From contig JAFGOU010000429.1 of assembly GCA_016926315.1 (NCBI GenBank), forward strand, positions 1-20,513: 20,513 nucleotides of DNA. The letters run 5' to 3'. Position numbers and translations under genes: made by a program. Every line of letters begins with the position of its first letter. Position 1 is the stretch's first letter. The DNA comes from Chitinispirillaceae bacterium (GTDB taxonomy: Bacteria > Fibrobacterota > Chitinivibrionia > Chitinivibrionales > Chitinispirillaceae). A model generated the notes under the pieces. The model was not told where the DNA came from and did no database searches. It saw nothing but the letters and a program-made list of their open reading frames with translations. Below, in pieces: positions 1 through 7,620 of the stretch.

Positions 1-284
1 AAAACGGCGCGGGGAAGGATGCGGAAAGCCACCACAACGAAAATATCGGCGCCGAACCCCGCAAGTACGCGGTGAAAACCGCCGTCGTCCAGATCTTCCG
101 GAGTGACTATCGGCGACAGACCGCGCTCACGGGCAAACGCTGCAACCGGAGATTCGGCTGTTGCAAGCCCCCTTCCCCGCGGTCTCGGGGGAGTACTGAC
201 AACAGCGGAAACCCTGTGGATGCGTATCAGGCAGGAAAGCGCAGGAATCCCGAAATCCGATGAGCCGAAAAAGACCACGTTCAT
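1..284 (-). CDS. fmt: Methionyl-tRNA formyltransferase, N-terminal part (cut by window start)
   Basis: Reading the minus strand from the ATG at 284 gives an open frame to the window edge (94 codons). The protein starts MNVVFFGSSDFGIPAL, then has STPPRPRGRGLATAESPVAA and later GADIFVVVAFRILP. This matches the N-terminal formyl-transferase fold of Fmt: a beta strand and the GxxDFxxPxL loop at residues 7-16, a P-x-R-P-x-G-R-G segment, and the I-V-V-V-A-(Y/F)-x-x-I-L-P strand that precedes the catalytic region. Fmt transfers a formyl group from 10-formyl-tetrahydrofolate to initiator Met-tRNA. The catalytic Asn-His-Asp residues and the C-terminal tRNA-binding domain lie outside the window. There is no good Shine-Dalgarno sequence just upstream, but the start fits the family exactly. 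The gene is divergent from the zinc-ribbon gene at 433. Confidence 0.9.
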   Translation of the reverse strand, partial: MNVVFFGSSDFGIPALSCLIRIHRVSAVVSTPPRPRGRGLATAESPVAAFARERGLSPIVTPEDLDDGGFHRVLAGFGADIFVVVAFRILPRAV

Positions 285-432
285 AGGTGCGTAAAATACG
301 TTCCCGGCACGAGAGTCCGAGAAACTGTATGAAACGCGCCTGCCTTTGAAAGGATTGATTTCCACCATGCCAAGTGGTAGTTTCAGCTTTGGAATTGCCT
401 GCCGGTCCACTTTCTGTCAGGGGAGTAAAAAG

Positions 433-837
433 ATGTCGATACAATTCACGCCGGTGGAAACGCTCGAACTGTTCTGCCGCTTCTGCGAAAAGGTCACGCC
501 ATGCCAGCTTGACAGGAGCATCGCAGGCAACGGAAGGACCATCGACAGGAACTCTACGTTCGAATACTACTGCACCAAGTGTTTTAAAACAGCATGTTTT
601 TCAGGCAACGACCTGCTCGAGCTGGTTAAACCGGTACCGGGCGTCAAACAGCCCGCGCCGGGCAAACAGCAACCCCGCGAATATGCTCAGCACGAAAATT
701 ATTTCATCGGAGAGCGCATTTTCCATAAAAAATTCAGGGAAACCGGCCTGGTGGTAAACAAGGAACACGGCACTCCGCGCAGGATTCTTGTGCTTTTTCA
801 GAAAGCCGGACTAAAAAAACTCGTCGAGGCCATGTAG
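433..837 (+). CDS. Zinc-ribbon protein with a C-terminal tudor/UvrD-tail-like domain
   Basis: This 134-residue protein was started at ATG 433 because AGGGGAG (419-425) lies 7 nt upstream; an in-frame start at 346 would add 29 residues without family support. The N-terminal half has two CxxC knuckles (C15/C18 and C47/C50, plus C24 and C55) that look like a zinc ribbon. A proline/glutamine linker (about 68-82) follows. The last ~45 residues contain G-E-R-I-x-H-x-x-F-x-x-T-G-x-V and F-x-x-A-G-L-K-K-L. This pattern resembles the small beta-barrel (tudor/SH3-like) tail of UvrD/PcrA helicases, which binds RNA polymerase or nucleic acid. I infer a nucleic-acid or transcription-associated protein; the exact role is unknown. 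Its stop codon directly abuts the stop of the convergent PorV-like gene. Confidence 0.75.
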   Translation: MSIQFTPVETLELFCRFCEKVTPCQLDRSIAGNGRTIDRNSTFEYYCTKCFKTACFSGNDLLELVKPVPGVKQPAPGKQQPREYAQHENYFIGERIFHKKFRETGLVVNKEHGTPRRILVLFQKAGLKKLVEAM

Positions 838-1905
838 TCAGCGATCGATATCCACCAGCATTGAAATAACGACGACCGGCGCCATCGAGAGGGCCATGAA
901 TTCAAGCGCCGCGTCAAGCTGCACATTACGGTCGATGACCTCGGTCCTGAAGCCCGCCCCCAGACAAAGGCCGACCATGGAGGTCCTGCTATACGAATCA
1001 TCGGACTCCCCGATCAGCGTGTTCCTGAAATCCTTCAGGTCCGACCAGCTTAAACTGTAGCCTGCCCTGACGACCAGCTGGTTCTGTATCGCTTCGAACT
1101 CGCCCCCCAGAGTAACGGCGAGGTCATGGCCATTCTTTTTAGCAAGATCGGCAATCAGCCGCAGTTCATCGATGCCCCGGGGCACGTATGAAACACCTAT
1201 TTCTACACCTGAAGGAAGCGAATAGCCGTTATCACCACTCTCGAAACCGGACCGGACAAATCCGATATTACGTGCCACAAACCCGTAGACCAGACGTGAA
1301 TTCATCATGATGCACTGCACTCCGCAGTCAAGCGCCAGCCCGTCGGCCGACCAGCGGACCGCCGTTCCCTCATCGTAGCCTTTGATGGCGGTATAAAATC
1401 CCTTGAATGCCGCTCCCGCGCTGAAATATTCTCCGATTCTCCTTGCCCAGACAGCGCTTCCGGCCATATTATCCACGCGTGAAAACTGATCGGTGAACAG
1501 CACACCGCCGTCGGGACCGATGTCGGTGACCGCGACGTTACCGCTTGTTAAGCCATATAGAGCGGCACCGAAAGTCCCGATCCCTTCGCGATGAAGCGCG
1601 TATGCAATCGGCATGCCGAAAATACCGTCGCCGCGCGGACGGAAACCGACGACTGCCTGCATGCCGCTCACGTAACCGAGCGAGGCGGGGTTCGAGAATA
1701 TGCCGTAGCACCCGTTCGGCAGGGCTACGGATGCCCCGGCCAATGCCACCGAGCGCGCGTCGTAATTAATATTCACAAAATCAAAGAGTGTTCTCCCCTC
1801 ACCGCCTCCCTGAGCGCCAAGCGACAGCGACAAAAGGCAAAAAAGAGCCACTCCCCGGTGAGCATATCGTTTAACCATGGTTTTTACGGCCGCCTGTTCA
1901 TTCAT
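838..1905 (-). CDS. PorV/PorQ-like outer-membrane beta-barrel protein
   Basis: This is a 355-residue protein with a signal peptide (hydrophobic stretch about residues 17-31). The start of the mature region (LFDFVNINYDARSVALAGAS, then NPASLGYV) is the hallmark of the PorV/PorQ/UPF0164 family, whose members form FadL-like outer-membrane barrels. In Bacteroidota PorV is the type IX secretion shuttle; other family members have no defined role, so function here is not settled. Alternating hydrophobic strands run to the C-terminus, which ends VVVISMLVDIDR. The ATG at 1905 has AGGAAG 7 nt upstream and lies inside the end of the preceding lipoprotein gene (8-nt overlap, ATGAATGA), implying translational coupling. 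A second ATG (residue 10) sits closer to the signal peptide and is a possible alternative start. It is the last gene of the envelope operon. Confidence 0.8.
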   Translation of the reverse strand: MNEQAAVKTMVKRYAHRGVALFCLLSLSLGAQGGGEGRTLFDFVNINYDARSVALAGASVALPNGCYGIFSNPASLGYVSGMQAVVGFRPRGDGIFGMPIAYALHREGIGTFGAALYGLTSGNVAVTDIGPDGGVLFTDQFSRVDNMAGSAVWARRIGEYFSAGAAFKGFYTAIKGYDEGTAVRWSADGLALDCGVQCIMMNSRLVYGFVARNIGFVRSGFESGDNGYSLPSGVEIGVSYVPRGIDELRLIADLAKKNGHDLAVTLGGEFEAIQNQLVVRAGYSLSWSDLKDFRNTLIGESDDSYSRTSMVGLCLGAGFRTEVIDRNVQLDAALEFMALSMAPVVVISMLVDIDR

Positions 1906-2590
1906 ACTTCAGCTTCCTGTGCCTTATTGAAAAATAGTTCCCGTCATTCTCACGCAATTCGATTTTATAGGCACGCCCCCCGGAAAAAGACCCGAACGTC
2001 AGAAAGCTGTACGGCGTACGCCGTTTAAAAACAATGATAAGACGTTCCGTCTTTCTTGACCGTTTTGTCAGAGAAGCCTCGATATCCATAGAATCCGTCT
2101 TCCACCGCGCGGATATTGTCTTCTTTGCATCAACGCACGAATCCGGTCTCCGCCGCAGCAGCGCGGCGCATACGGGAGGCACCTCTCCGAGCAGGGCATG
2201 GGCAAGATCCTCCACCGTCAGGTCCCTGCCCCATGCGACCGGCAGGGTATCCATAATCTGCGCTCCGGAGAACGTATAGGTGCCGTTGTCAATGCACACC
2301 GTTCCCCGCCCCTTTTCCATCCGTACGGACCCGACGGTTATGCCGAACGCCGCGTAGAACTCGGCGCTGAACGCGCCAATGCCGCTCCGGCGGACTTCAA
2401 CGGAGCCGCGATACAGATCGCCGCCGACAGCCAGCCGTACGTCCCCGAAAGCCGTCACAGCGCTCATGCGGTCAAGAGCATCTGTTAAGGACGCCGTCAC
2501 GGAGGGAAAATCGTCCCTGAGCAGGGGCGGAGGCGGGCTGCAGGATGAAAGCAGCAGAAGAGCCACGATGCAGCAGTTGATGCCGCGCAT
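1898..2590 (-). CDS. Outer-membrane lipoprotein, LolB/DUF4292-like
   Basis: This 230-residue protein was started at ATG 2590 because this gives a proper lipoprotein signal: short N-region, hydrophobic ALLLL, and lipobox L-S-S-C with C17 as the lipidated cysteine. A longer GTG start at 2632 would bury the signal behind 14 extra residues. Ser at +2 predicts outer-membrane sorting under the usual Lol rule. After a proline run, the body alternates short beta strands (GDVRLAVGG, YRGSVEVRRSG, FSAEFYAAFGITVGSVRME), like LolB/LolA-type half-barrels or DUF4292 proteins, which bind lipid or assist outer-membrane delivery. Assignment to that fold is by pattern only. It follows the TPR gene by 4 nt and overlaps the PorV-like gene by 8 nt, so it may help place that barrel or another lipid-linked partner. 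Confidence 0.7.
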   Translation of the reverse strand: MRGINCCIVALLLLSSCSPPPPLLRDDFPSVTASLTDALDRMSAVTAFGDVRLAVGGDLYRGSVEVRRSGIGAFSAEFYAAFGITVGSVRMEKGRGTVCIDNGTYTFSGAQIMDTLPVAWGRDLTVEDLAHALLGEVPPVCAALLRRRPDSCVDAKKTISARWKTDSMDIEASLTKRSRKTERLIIVFKRRTPYSFLTFGSFSGGRAYKIELRENDGNYFSIRHRKLKYE

Positions 2591-2594
2591 GGGC

Positions 2595-4328
2595 TTACCC
2601 GCCCCGGCGGCTGTTGCGGAGCAGAGCTTCACAATCGATGATCTTCTTCCTGATCACATCCGGTCGCTCATGATTATGGTCAAGGCTCCAGCGGTACGCC
2701 TTCGCCGCTCCGGCGAAGTCATTCCGCTTGAGCAGAATATCCCCCACATGTTCAAAAACCACGGGATCGTCACGGATGCGGCGCACCGCTTCGATAATAA
2801 ACCGATACGATTCATCAGCGTCACCCTTCTTATAAAATATCCAGGCGTAGGAATCGAGGAACGCCCCGTTAAAAGGGTCTTTTGACAGCGCGGATTCAAG
2901 GAGCGTTTTCGCGCTGTCAAGATGCAACCCCTTATCAGCCCACATGTACCCGAGGTAATTCGATGCCGACGGGTCGTCCGGCCGAAGCCGCAGAACCCTG
3001 CGGAACGCTCCGGCCGCTCGCGCGATATCCCCGTTCCTCTCGTAACAGCTGCCCAGCTCGAACCACCCTCCCGCGTCCATGCTGTCAATGGCGACCGCCT
3101 TTTTAAAATAGGAAAGCGCATCCGAATACTTTTTCTGAAGGCTCATCGCGTAACCTGCCAGGCGCAATGCCGCGCCGTCCTCCGGCGCCCGCTTCAGCCA
3201 GCGCCCGGCAGTCTCAAGCGCCTGGCCGTATTTCTTTTCACGAAGCAAAAGGTTGATAAGTTCGCGCCATGCTTCGGCATAGTCTTCCCTTAAAACGACT
3301 GCTTTCTCCATTTCAATACGCGCCTGCGCGGTTTTCCGGCCGGCCGCGAAAACAAGCCCGAGGTACATATGGAACTCCGCATCGCCGACGAAGTTCTCCG
3401 CAAGTTCCAGCATGACTCCTTCAGCGTCCGCGTAACGCCTGCCGTAATAATAAAGCATGGCGAGGGTCCTGCCGTATTCCACCTTATATGGCCCCGGCCG
3501 CCGGTACAGCGTTTCGTAATGCTTCGCCGCTTTTCCGTAATCAGTTTGTTTCATGTAAATCAGCGCCGCATTGCGAAGCGCGCCTTCATGCATCGAATCA
3601 ACGGCAAGCGCCCTGCCGAAGCGGTCAAGCGCCGCTGCCGTGTCCCCCCTCTCCATTGCAACGACCCCCTGAAAATCATGCAGTTCGGCGCTTTCACCGT
3701 TTTTTTTCTGCAGAGCCACCGCAAGGGACTCCGCCGCTGCGAACTGTTTCTGCGCGCACTGCATCCGCATGATCTTCTGCGCCAGTCCCGGTATATTGTC
3801 GTTTAGCCGGTAACACTCGCAATAATTCCTGAGCGCCTTTTCCGCATTTCCCGTTGCTTCGTACAGTGCGGCAAGTGAATAATAATCCGCGTCCTCCTTG
3901 CCGGCTATCGCTTCGGTCGATTCAACGGCCTTGAGATGCTCGCCCATCTTCCAATAAATGCCGGCTGCGGTCCTCCGGTCCTGTGCGGTCAGCAGCCCTC
4001 GTTTTCCCCGGTCGTTTACAATAGAAAGCGCGCGCCCGTATTTACCGGCATTCACGCAACAGCGTACCACCTGCTCCATAAGCTCTCTCGACGACGGGTC
4101 GAACTCGTAAGCAAGTTCATAGCAGCGCAGGGCCTCAAGTGCCAGGCCGCGTCGTTCCCTGTCGCGCGCCATGACGAACAGCATTTCCGCCTTTGCCCGC
4201 TCCGCCTGGACACGGTCGGTTTTTTCCAACGGCCTGACAACGGGGAAACGGGCAGGCGAGCACATGAACGCCATGGATGCGAACGCTGCCGTCAAATACA
4301 GGGAACGATGAGCAGGGAAACGCTTCAT
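2595..4328 (-). CDS. Exported tetratricopeptide-repeat protein
   Basis: This is a 577-residue protein made almost entirely of TPR helical hairpins after an N-terminal hydrophobic export signal (about residues 9-23). C23 follows A-F-M, which is not a canonical lipobox, so lipidation is uncertain. Repeats run from about residue 45 to 570, with clear A-x-x-x-Y/F-x-x-A-L and D-P signatures (for example SDALSYFKKAVAIDSMDAGG and AFRRVLRLRPDDPSASNYLG). The segment N-Y-L-G-Y-M-W-A-D-K-G followed by A-L-S-K-D-P-F-N-G-A-F-L-D-S-Y-A-W is widely shared among bacterial envelope TPR proteins. TPRs are protein-interaction scaffolds; the partner is unknown, but the operon suggests the PASTA protein, lipoprotein or barrel. 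The start overlaps the PASTA gene stop by 4 nt (ATGA), which points to coupled translation. Confidence 0.85.
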   Translation of the reverse strand: MKRFPAHRSLYLTAAFASMAFMCSPARFPVVRPLEKTDRVQAERAKAEMLFVMARDRERRGLALEALRCYELAYEFDPSSRELMEQVVRCCVNAGKYGRALSIVNDRGKRGLLTAQDRRTAAGIYWKMGEHLKAVESTEAIAGKEDADYYSLAALYEATGNAEKALRNYCECYRLNDNIPGLAQKIMRMQCAQKQFAAAESLAVALQKKNGESAELHDFQGVVAMERGDTAAALDRFGRALAVDSMHEGALRNAALIYMKQTDYGKAAKHYETLYRRPGPYKVEYGRTLAMLYYYGRRYADAEGVMLELAENFVGDAEFHMYLGLVFAAGRKTAQARIEMEKAVVLREDYAEAWRELINLLLREKKYGQALETAGRWLKRAPEDGAALRLAGYAMSLQKKYSDALSYFKKAVAIDSMDAGGWFELGSCYERNGDIARAAGAFRRVLRLRPDDPSASNYLGYMWADKGLHLDSAKTLLESALSKDPFNGAFLDSYAWIFYKKGDADESYRFIIEAVRRIRDDPVVFEHVGDILLKRNDFAGAAKAYRWSLDHNHERPDVIRKKIIDCEALLRNSRRGG

Positions 4329-5104
4329 TGAATGACCGACACGGCCATGTCGACCGGCGTCTCAAAAGGGACGTTTTCTCCCGGAGAAACCGACTGAGAA
4401 ATCACCGTGCCCGGAAGCAGGGAGCGATCGTTCCGGTAGCTGATCTTCCCTGCCTTCAGGCCGGTTTCTTCAAGTATCTTCCGCGCCCCCGCAAGGTTTT
4501 CTCCGACGATATTGGGCATTTCTGCGCTCGTCGGCTTGGGGCCTTTGGATATGACAAAACCGACCTTCATGTCCCTTGAAATGGTCGTACCGCACTTGGG
4601 GAAAACCTCGAAAACCGTTTCGGGGGGCTGCTTGCCGTGGAATTGCTCTCTTACTTCACCGATGATAAAACCCCTGTTTTTCAGTTCCATGCGCGCCTGC
4701 CGCTCGGTCATGTTAATGATGTCCGGGATAACGGCGAACTCCTTTCCTTTGCTTACCACCACCGAAATCCGTCTTCCTTTTTTAACGCGGGCACCCGCTT
4801 CGGGCATCTGGGCGATAACGGCGTCTTCGGGAATCGCATTGTCAAAATCCCTGCTCCGCACCTCCGTCAGAAGGCCGGCCGCGAAAAATTTTTCCCTCGC
4901 CTCCTCCAGCGGCACTCCCGTTACGCCGGGCACCTCGACCACATCGCGTTCATTCCCGACGATTCTGGGCATGACAAAAATGTCCGCAAAGAACACCCCC
5001 CCGGCAGCGGCGAGCAGAGCGCCGAAAACCAGCACGGGCAGATAGAGTTTCCAGAAAAGACCGGCCGGAATACTGAAGGAATAATATTTTTTCCCGGGCA
5101 GCAT
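4325..5104 (-). CDS. Membrane-anchored protein with three PASTA domains, no kinase
   Basis: In this 259-residue protein a short basic cytoplasmic N-terminus (about 1-18) precedes one transmembrane helix (about 20-43). Three PASTA repeats follow at about 55-120, 123-188 and 193-258. Each shows the family pattern: a V/I-P-x-I/V-x-G/N-M start, an A-R-x-x-L-x-x-x-G helix, a P-x-x-x-V-x-x-Q/V-x-P-x-x-G turn and a final V-S-K-G or V-S-V strand. PASTA domains bind cell-wall muropeptides or penicillin-like molecules in kinases and penicillin-binding proteins. Here there is no kinase or transpeptidase part, so this looks like a periplasmic sensor or scaffold. It is separated from the AMIN-like gene upstream by 69 nt, and the TPR gene follows with a 4-nt overlap. 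No strong ribosome-binding site precedes ATG 5104. Confidence 0.88.
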   Translation of the reverse strand: MLPGKKYYSFSIPAGLFWKLYLPVLVFGALLAAAGGVFFADIFVMPRIVGNERDVVEVPGVTGVPLEEAREKFFAAGLLTEVRSRDFDNAIPEDAVIAQMPEAGARVKKGRRISVVVSKGKEFAVIPDIINMTERQARMELKNRGFIIGEVREQFHGKQPPETVFEVFPKCGTTISRDMKVGFVISKGPKPTSAEMPNIVGENLAGARKILEETGLKAGKISYRNDRSLLPGTVISQSVSPGENVPFETPVDMAVSVIQ

Positions 5105-5173
5105 AATGACGTTGATTAAAATACTATTTTGCTGGAAACGAACAGGCCTTCGTCGAAGAAAATAATCAAAATA

Positions 5174-5959
5174 CTACTGATTGATGTGAACGGGCAGATT
5201 GTCGGTGCTGAGTTCACCCAGCGGCGTTTCCGGTGCCGGTCTTGTAAACCACCAGTACGCGATGCCTCCGCCCGCCAGAACGGTCCCGGTTCCGACGAGC
5301 CACGGCCATTTTTGGGGAGGTTTGATCACATACTGGTCAAGTTTTGAAGAATCGGTCGTCCACTTGTAGCTGAATGAAATGACATTGTATTCATCAGTCA
5401 CATGGATATCGGGAACCGCGTCGACACTGAAAACCACCCTGATCTGGCTGTGATACTCCGGCCTCAGACCCTTGATGTCCTTGTTGACGTTGATCTTCCG
5501 GTCCTCGACGGTGAACCCTTTGATCGGCGGTTCGGACACCGATTCGACAGGGGCACCGCTGGTTTTCGTGTCATTGAATTCGAAAATTACTTTTTTTTCC
5601 TTGACCTTGACTTCATAGAAATAACTCGAGGGCTTGTCCCTGAATATAAAATAAGCGGTGATAAGCTTCTCGTCGGGACGCCCTCCCGGCTCCGAGGAAA
5701 CCTGGACCCCTTCTATCACCGCGGTGGGTATTCCTTCGTCTGCCTCATAGTAGTCTCCATCACCGGATTCAAAATCCTGGTCGAGGCCCTGCTGGCTGTT
5801 GTCATCGAAGAATTCGCTCTCGTCAATAGGAGGGAGGTCCGGTTCCTGGTCTGCGTCCTGCGCGCACGCCGGCGCAGCCGACAACAGCAGTGCCAGGAAA
5901 AACGCACCCGCTCCACCGCTCCATATTCTCGGACTGACGCTTCCGATCTTATCGCTCAT
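5174..5959 (-). CDS. Exported protein with AMIN-like region and C-terminal membrane helix
   Basis: This is a 261-residue protein. A signal peptide (hydrophobic about 17-28, likely cleavage after A-C-A at 33) is followed by a strikingly acidic stretch (about 35-76, roughly 40% Asp/Glu). A beta-rich domain follows (about 80-200), in which strands such as KKVIFEFND, PIKGFTVEDRKINVN and SQIRVVFSVD resemble the AMIN fold found in N-acetylmuramoyl-L-alanine amidases and PilQ. The resemblance is by pattern, not a firm family match. A single hydrophobic segment (about 219-237, WLVGTGTVLAGGGIAYWWF) and a 24-residue tail close the protein. With a cleaved signal, the main domain would be periplasmic and anchored at its C-terminal end. 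Lying between acpS (65 nt) and the PASTA gene (69 nt), it may be co-transcribed with both. Exact function is unknown. Confidence 0.7.
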   Translation of the reverse strand: MSDKIGSVSPRIWSGGAGAFFLALLLSAAPACAQDADQEPDLPPIDESEFFDDNSQQGLDQDFESGDGDYYEADEGIPTAVIEGVQVSSEPGGRPDEKLITAYFIFRDKPSSYFYEVKVKEKKVIFEFNDTKTSGAPVESVSEPPIKGFTVEDRKINVNKDIKGLRPEYHSQIRVVFSVDAVPDIHVTDEYNVISFSYKWTTDSSKLDQYVIKPPQKWPWLVGTGTVLAGGGIAYWWFTRPAPETPLGELSTDNLPVHINQ

Positions 5960-6024
5960 AATGACATCTGCACCCTGTAATAAAAATAACCCTAAAACAG
6001 GAAATTGTCAAGGCCGACATGAGG

Positions 6025-6402
6025 TTATTCCGCAACGACAAATGCTACGCAGAGAAAGCGCTCATGGCTGATGGACAGATTGAAGCTTTTTATGCCTGCC
6101 TTCCTTGCCAGCCCGGCCAGTTCAACGCTGCAGACATCTATTGCCGGCCCGCCTCGGTCTGACACAATGATCTGGACGCTCTTCCACGAGGCGACCGCCT
6201 GGCACTTACGAGGCAAAGCCTTGAAAAAAGCCTCTTTCGCCGCCCAGCGTCCCGCGAAATGGACGGCCGGCCTTTTTTTACCGCCGCAATAGCCGATTTC
6301 CTGCTCAGTAAAGACCTTTTTCAGGAAATGGTCCCCGTGCATTCTGATGCACTCTTCAATCCTCTGTATTTCAACCAGATCGACACCGATTCCCTTTATC
6401 AT
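6025..6402 (-). CDS. acpS: Holo-[acyl-carrier-protein] synthase
   Basis: This 125-residue protein has the usual AcpS length. It starts MIKGIGVDLVEIQRIEE, carrying the family's first motif with the Mg-binding D8. The second motif, F-A-G-R-W-A-A-K-E-A-F-F-K-A (residues 49-62), contains the metal ligand E57 and catalytic-site K61. The ending strand S-I-S-H-E matches the family's third motif. AcpS transfers the 4'-phosphopantetheine arm of coenzyme A to a serine of acyl carrier protein, activating it for fatty-acid synthesis in the cytoplasm. A partial Shine-Dalgarno sequence, AGGAT, lies about 11 nt before the start. The gene is divergent from the glycosyltransferase gene (76-nt intergenic region) and is the first gene of the minus-strand run toward the envelope operon. 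Confidence 0.95.
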   Translation of the reverse strand: MIKGIGVDLVEIQRIEECIRMHGDHFLKKVFTEQEIGYCGGKKRPAVHFAGRWAAKEAFFKALPRKCQAVASWKSVQIIVSDRGGPAIDVCSVELAGLARKAGIKSFNLSISHERFLCVAFVVAE

Positions 6403-6431
6403 ACGTGTGCAATCCTGAAAAATTGTTCCCG

Positions 6432-6447
6432 ATTATTTAAAAATAAT
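6432..6447. promoter_or_regulatory. AT-rich palindrome in the acpS/glycosyltransferase divergent region
   Basis: ATTATTT-AA-AAATAAT is a perfect 7-bp inverted repeat with a 2-nt centre, in the 76-nt region between two divergent starts (6402 and 6479). It could be an operator or simply part of overlapping AT-rich promoters. No clear -35/-10 pair could be fixed on either strand. Confidence 0.25.
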
Positions 6448-6478
6448 TACCGGCAATGAGTTATTTTGATATACACGC

Positions 6479-7615
6479 ATGATAGCTTTGATGCTGATGC
6501 TCTACTCGCTGCTGGCCGTCATCCTTCTGATGTACGGAGCTTTCCTGTGCTTTCTGGCATTCATGCTTCTGTTCCATCGGGCGAAAAGCCACCTTCGTGA
6601 TGAAAAGATGCGCGGCCCCCTGCCGGATGTTTCGGTCGTAGTAACCTTCAAAGACGAAGCGCACAATCTGGCGCGTCTTATCGGCTCGCTTGAACGGCAG
6701 GCATATAAAGGAAATTTTGAGATAATCCTTGTAAATGACTGTTCTACTGATAATTATATATCATCGATTTCTTCAAGTCAACGGCAGAAGACGGTAAAAA
6801 CCGTTCACTCTGTTTTTTCAGAAAACCGAGGTCTGACCAGCAAACAGCAGGCACTCGATACGGGAATAAAGGCCGCCTCTCACGGATGGATCGCCTGCAC
6901 CGATGCCGATATGGTGCTTGAGCCGCACTGGCTGGATTCACTCATGCGCCACAGCGGTGAAGGAACCAGCCTTGTTTTCGGCCACACGGTCATCGAACGG
7001 AATGAAAAGCCATCGCTGTTCACCTGGTTTCAGGGATTCCTGCTTGAAACCCTCTTCGCGGCAGCATACGCTTTTCACCGGGCGGGTCTGATCGGTTCCT
7101 GCATGGGAAACAACCTTCTTTTTTCACGAAAAGCCTATCTTGATGCAGGGGGCTTCGATTCGGTCGGCTACAGCATCGTCGAGGACATGGACCTGATGCT
7201 TATGTTCCGCCGGAAAAAGCAGCGGACAACCTCGACCGAACCGTTCGCGCCGACCGCCCGCACCTTCCCCGCCGCGACATTACGCGACTACCTCCAGCAG
7301 CTTATGCGCTGGAGCCGCGGCGGGTTCTGGAAAAATCCCGTCCTGATGTTCGCGAACGTACTGCTCAGCGCGCAGAACATTTTGCTCGTGGTTTCGATCT
7401 TTCCGACCCTGCCCGGGTTTATCAGGGCATTGAGCGTCGCCAACTTCCTGCTGACCTGGCTTTTTGTTGCCGCCGCTTTCCGAAGGATCCATTCCAGAGA
7501 ACGGGCGCTGCTTTTCCTGCCTTTTTATCCGCTGCATCTCGTTGAGTCTGCGGCGCTCTTTCTCTTCTCCGCCTTCAACAAAAAAATCTTCTGGAAAAAC
7601 AGGCACATCGCTTAA
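6479..7615 (+). CDS. Membrane family-2 glycosyltransferase
   Basis: In this 378-residue protein an N-terminal transmembrane helix (about 4-32) precedes a GT-A domain. Key residues are visible: V-S-V-V-V-T-F-K-D-E (51-60), V-N-D-C-S-T-D (85-91) for nucleotide binding, T-D-A-D (141-144) as the DxD metal site, V-E-D-M-D (234-238) containing the likely catalytic acid, and Q-L-M-R-W (274-278), the QxxRW motif of processive or membrane GT2 enzymes. Two or three C-terminal membrane helices follow (about 288-312, 318-336, 343-362). Such enzymes move a sugar from a nucleotide sugar to a lipid or growing glycan at the inner membrane. The acceptor cannot be told from sequence. The start is ATG 6479 with a poor ribosome-binding site; ATG codons at residues 5 and 7 are alternatives. 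The radical SAM gene follows after 5 nt. Confidence 0.88.
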   Translation: MIALMLMLYSLLAVILLMYGAFLCFLAFMLLFHRAKSHLRDEKMRGPLPDVSVVVTFKDEAHNLARLIGSLERQAYKGNFEIILVNDCSTDNYISSISSSQRQKTVKTVHSVFSENRGLTSKQQALDTGIKAASHGWIACTDADMVLEPHWLDSLMRHSGEGTSLVFGHTVIERNEKPSLFTWFQGFLLETLFAAAYAFHRAGLIGSCMGNNLLFSRKAYLDAGGFDSVGYSIVEDMDLMLMFRRKKQRTTSTEPFAPTARTFPAATLRDYLQQLMRWSRGGFWKNPVLMFANVLLSAQNILLVVSIFPTLPGFIRALSVANFLLTWLFVAAAFRRIHSRERALLFLPFYPLHLVESAALFLFSAFNKKIFWKNRHIA

Positions 7616-7620
7616 TTTCC

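Noticed and set aside
127..444. Minus-strand open frame (105 codons) over the fmt start
   Set aside because: It is out of frame with the clear Fmt N-terminus at 284 and lacks any motif.
4512..5045. Plus-strand open frame (177 codons) opposite the PASTA gene
   Set aside because: The PASTA protein on the minus strand has clear domain structure; the plus frame is low-complexity and shadow-like.
5115..5175. Two copies of AAAATACTA flanking the gap between the AMIN-like and PASTA genes
   Set aside because: The repeat is too short and AT-rich to be distinguished from chance, and there is no third copy.
5402..5980. Plus-strand open frame (192 codons)
   Set aside because: It is antisense to the AMIN-like exported protein, which has a signal peptide, a domain and a membrane helix, and it has no motifs of its own.
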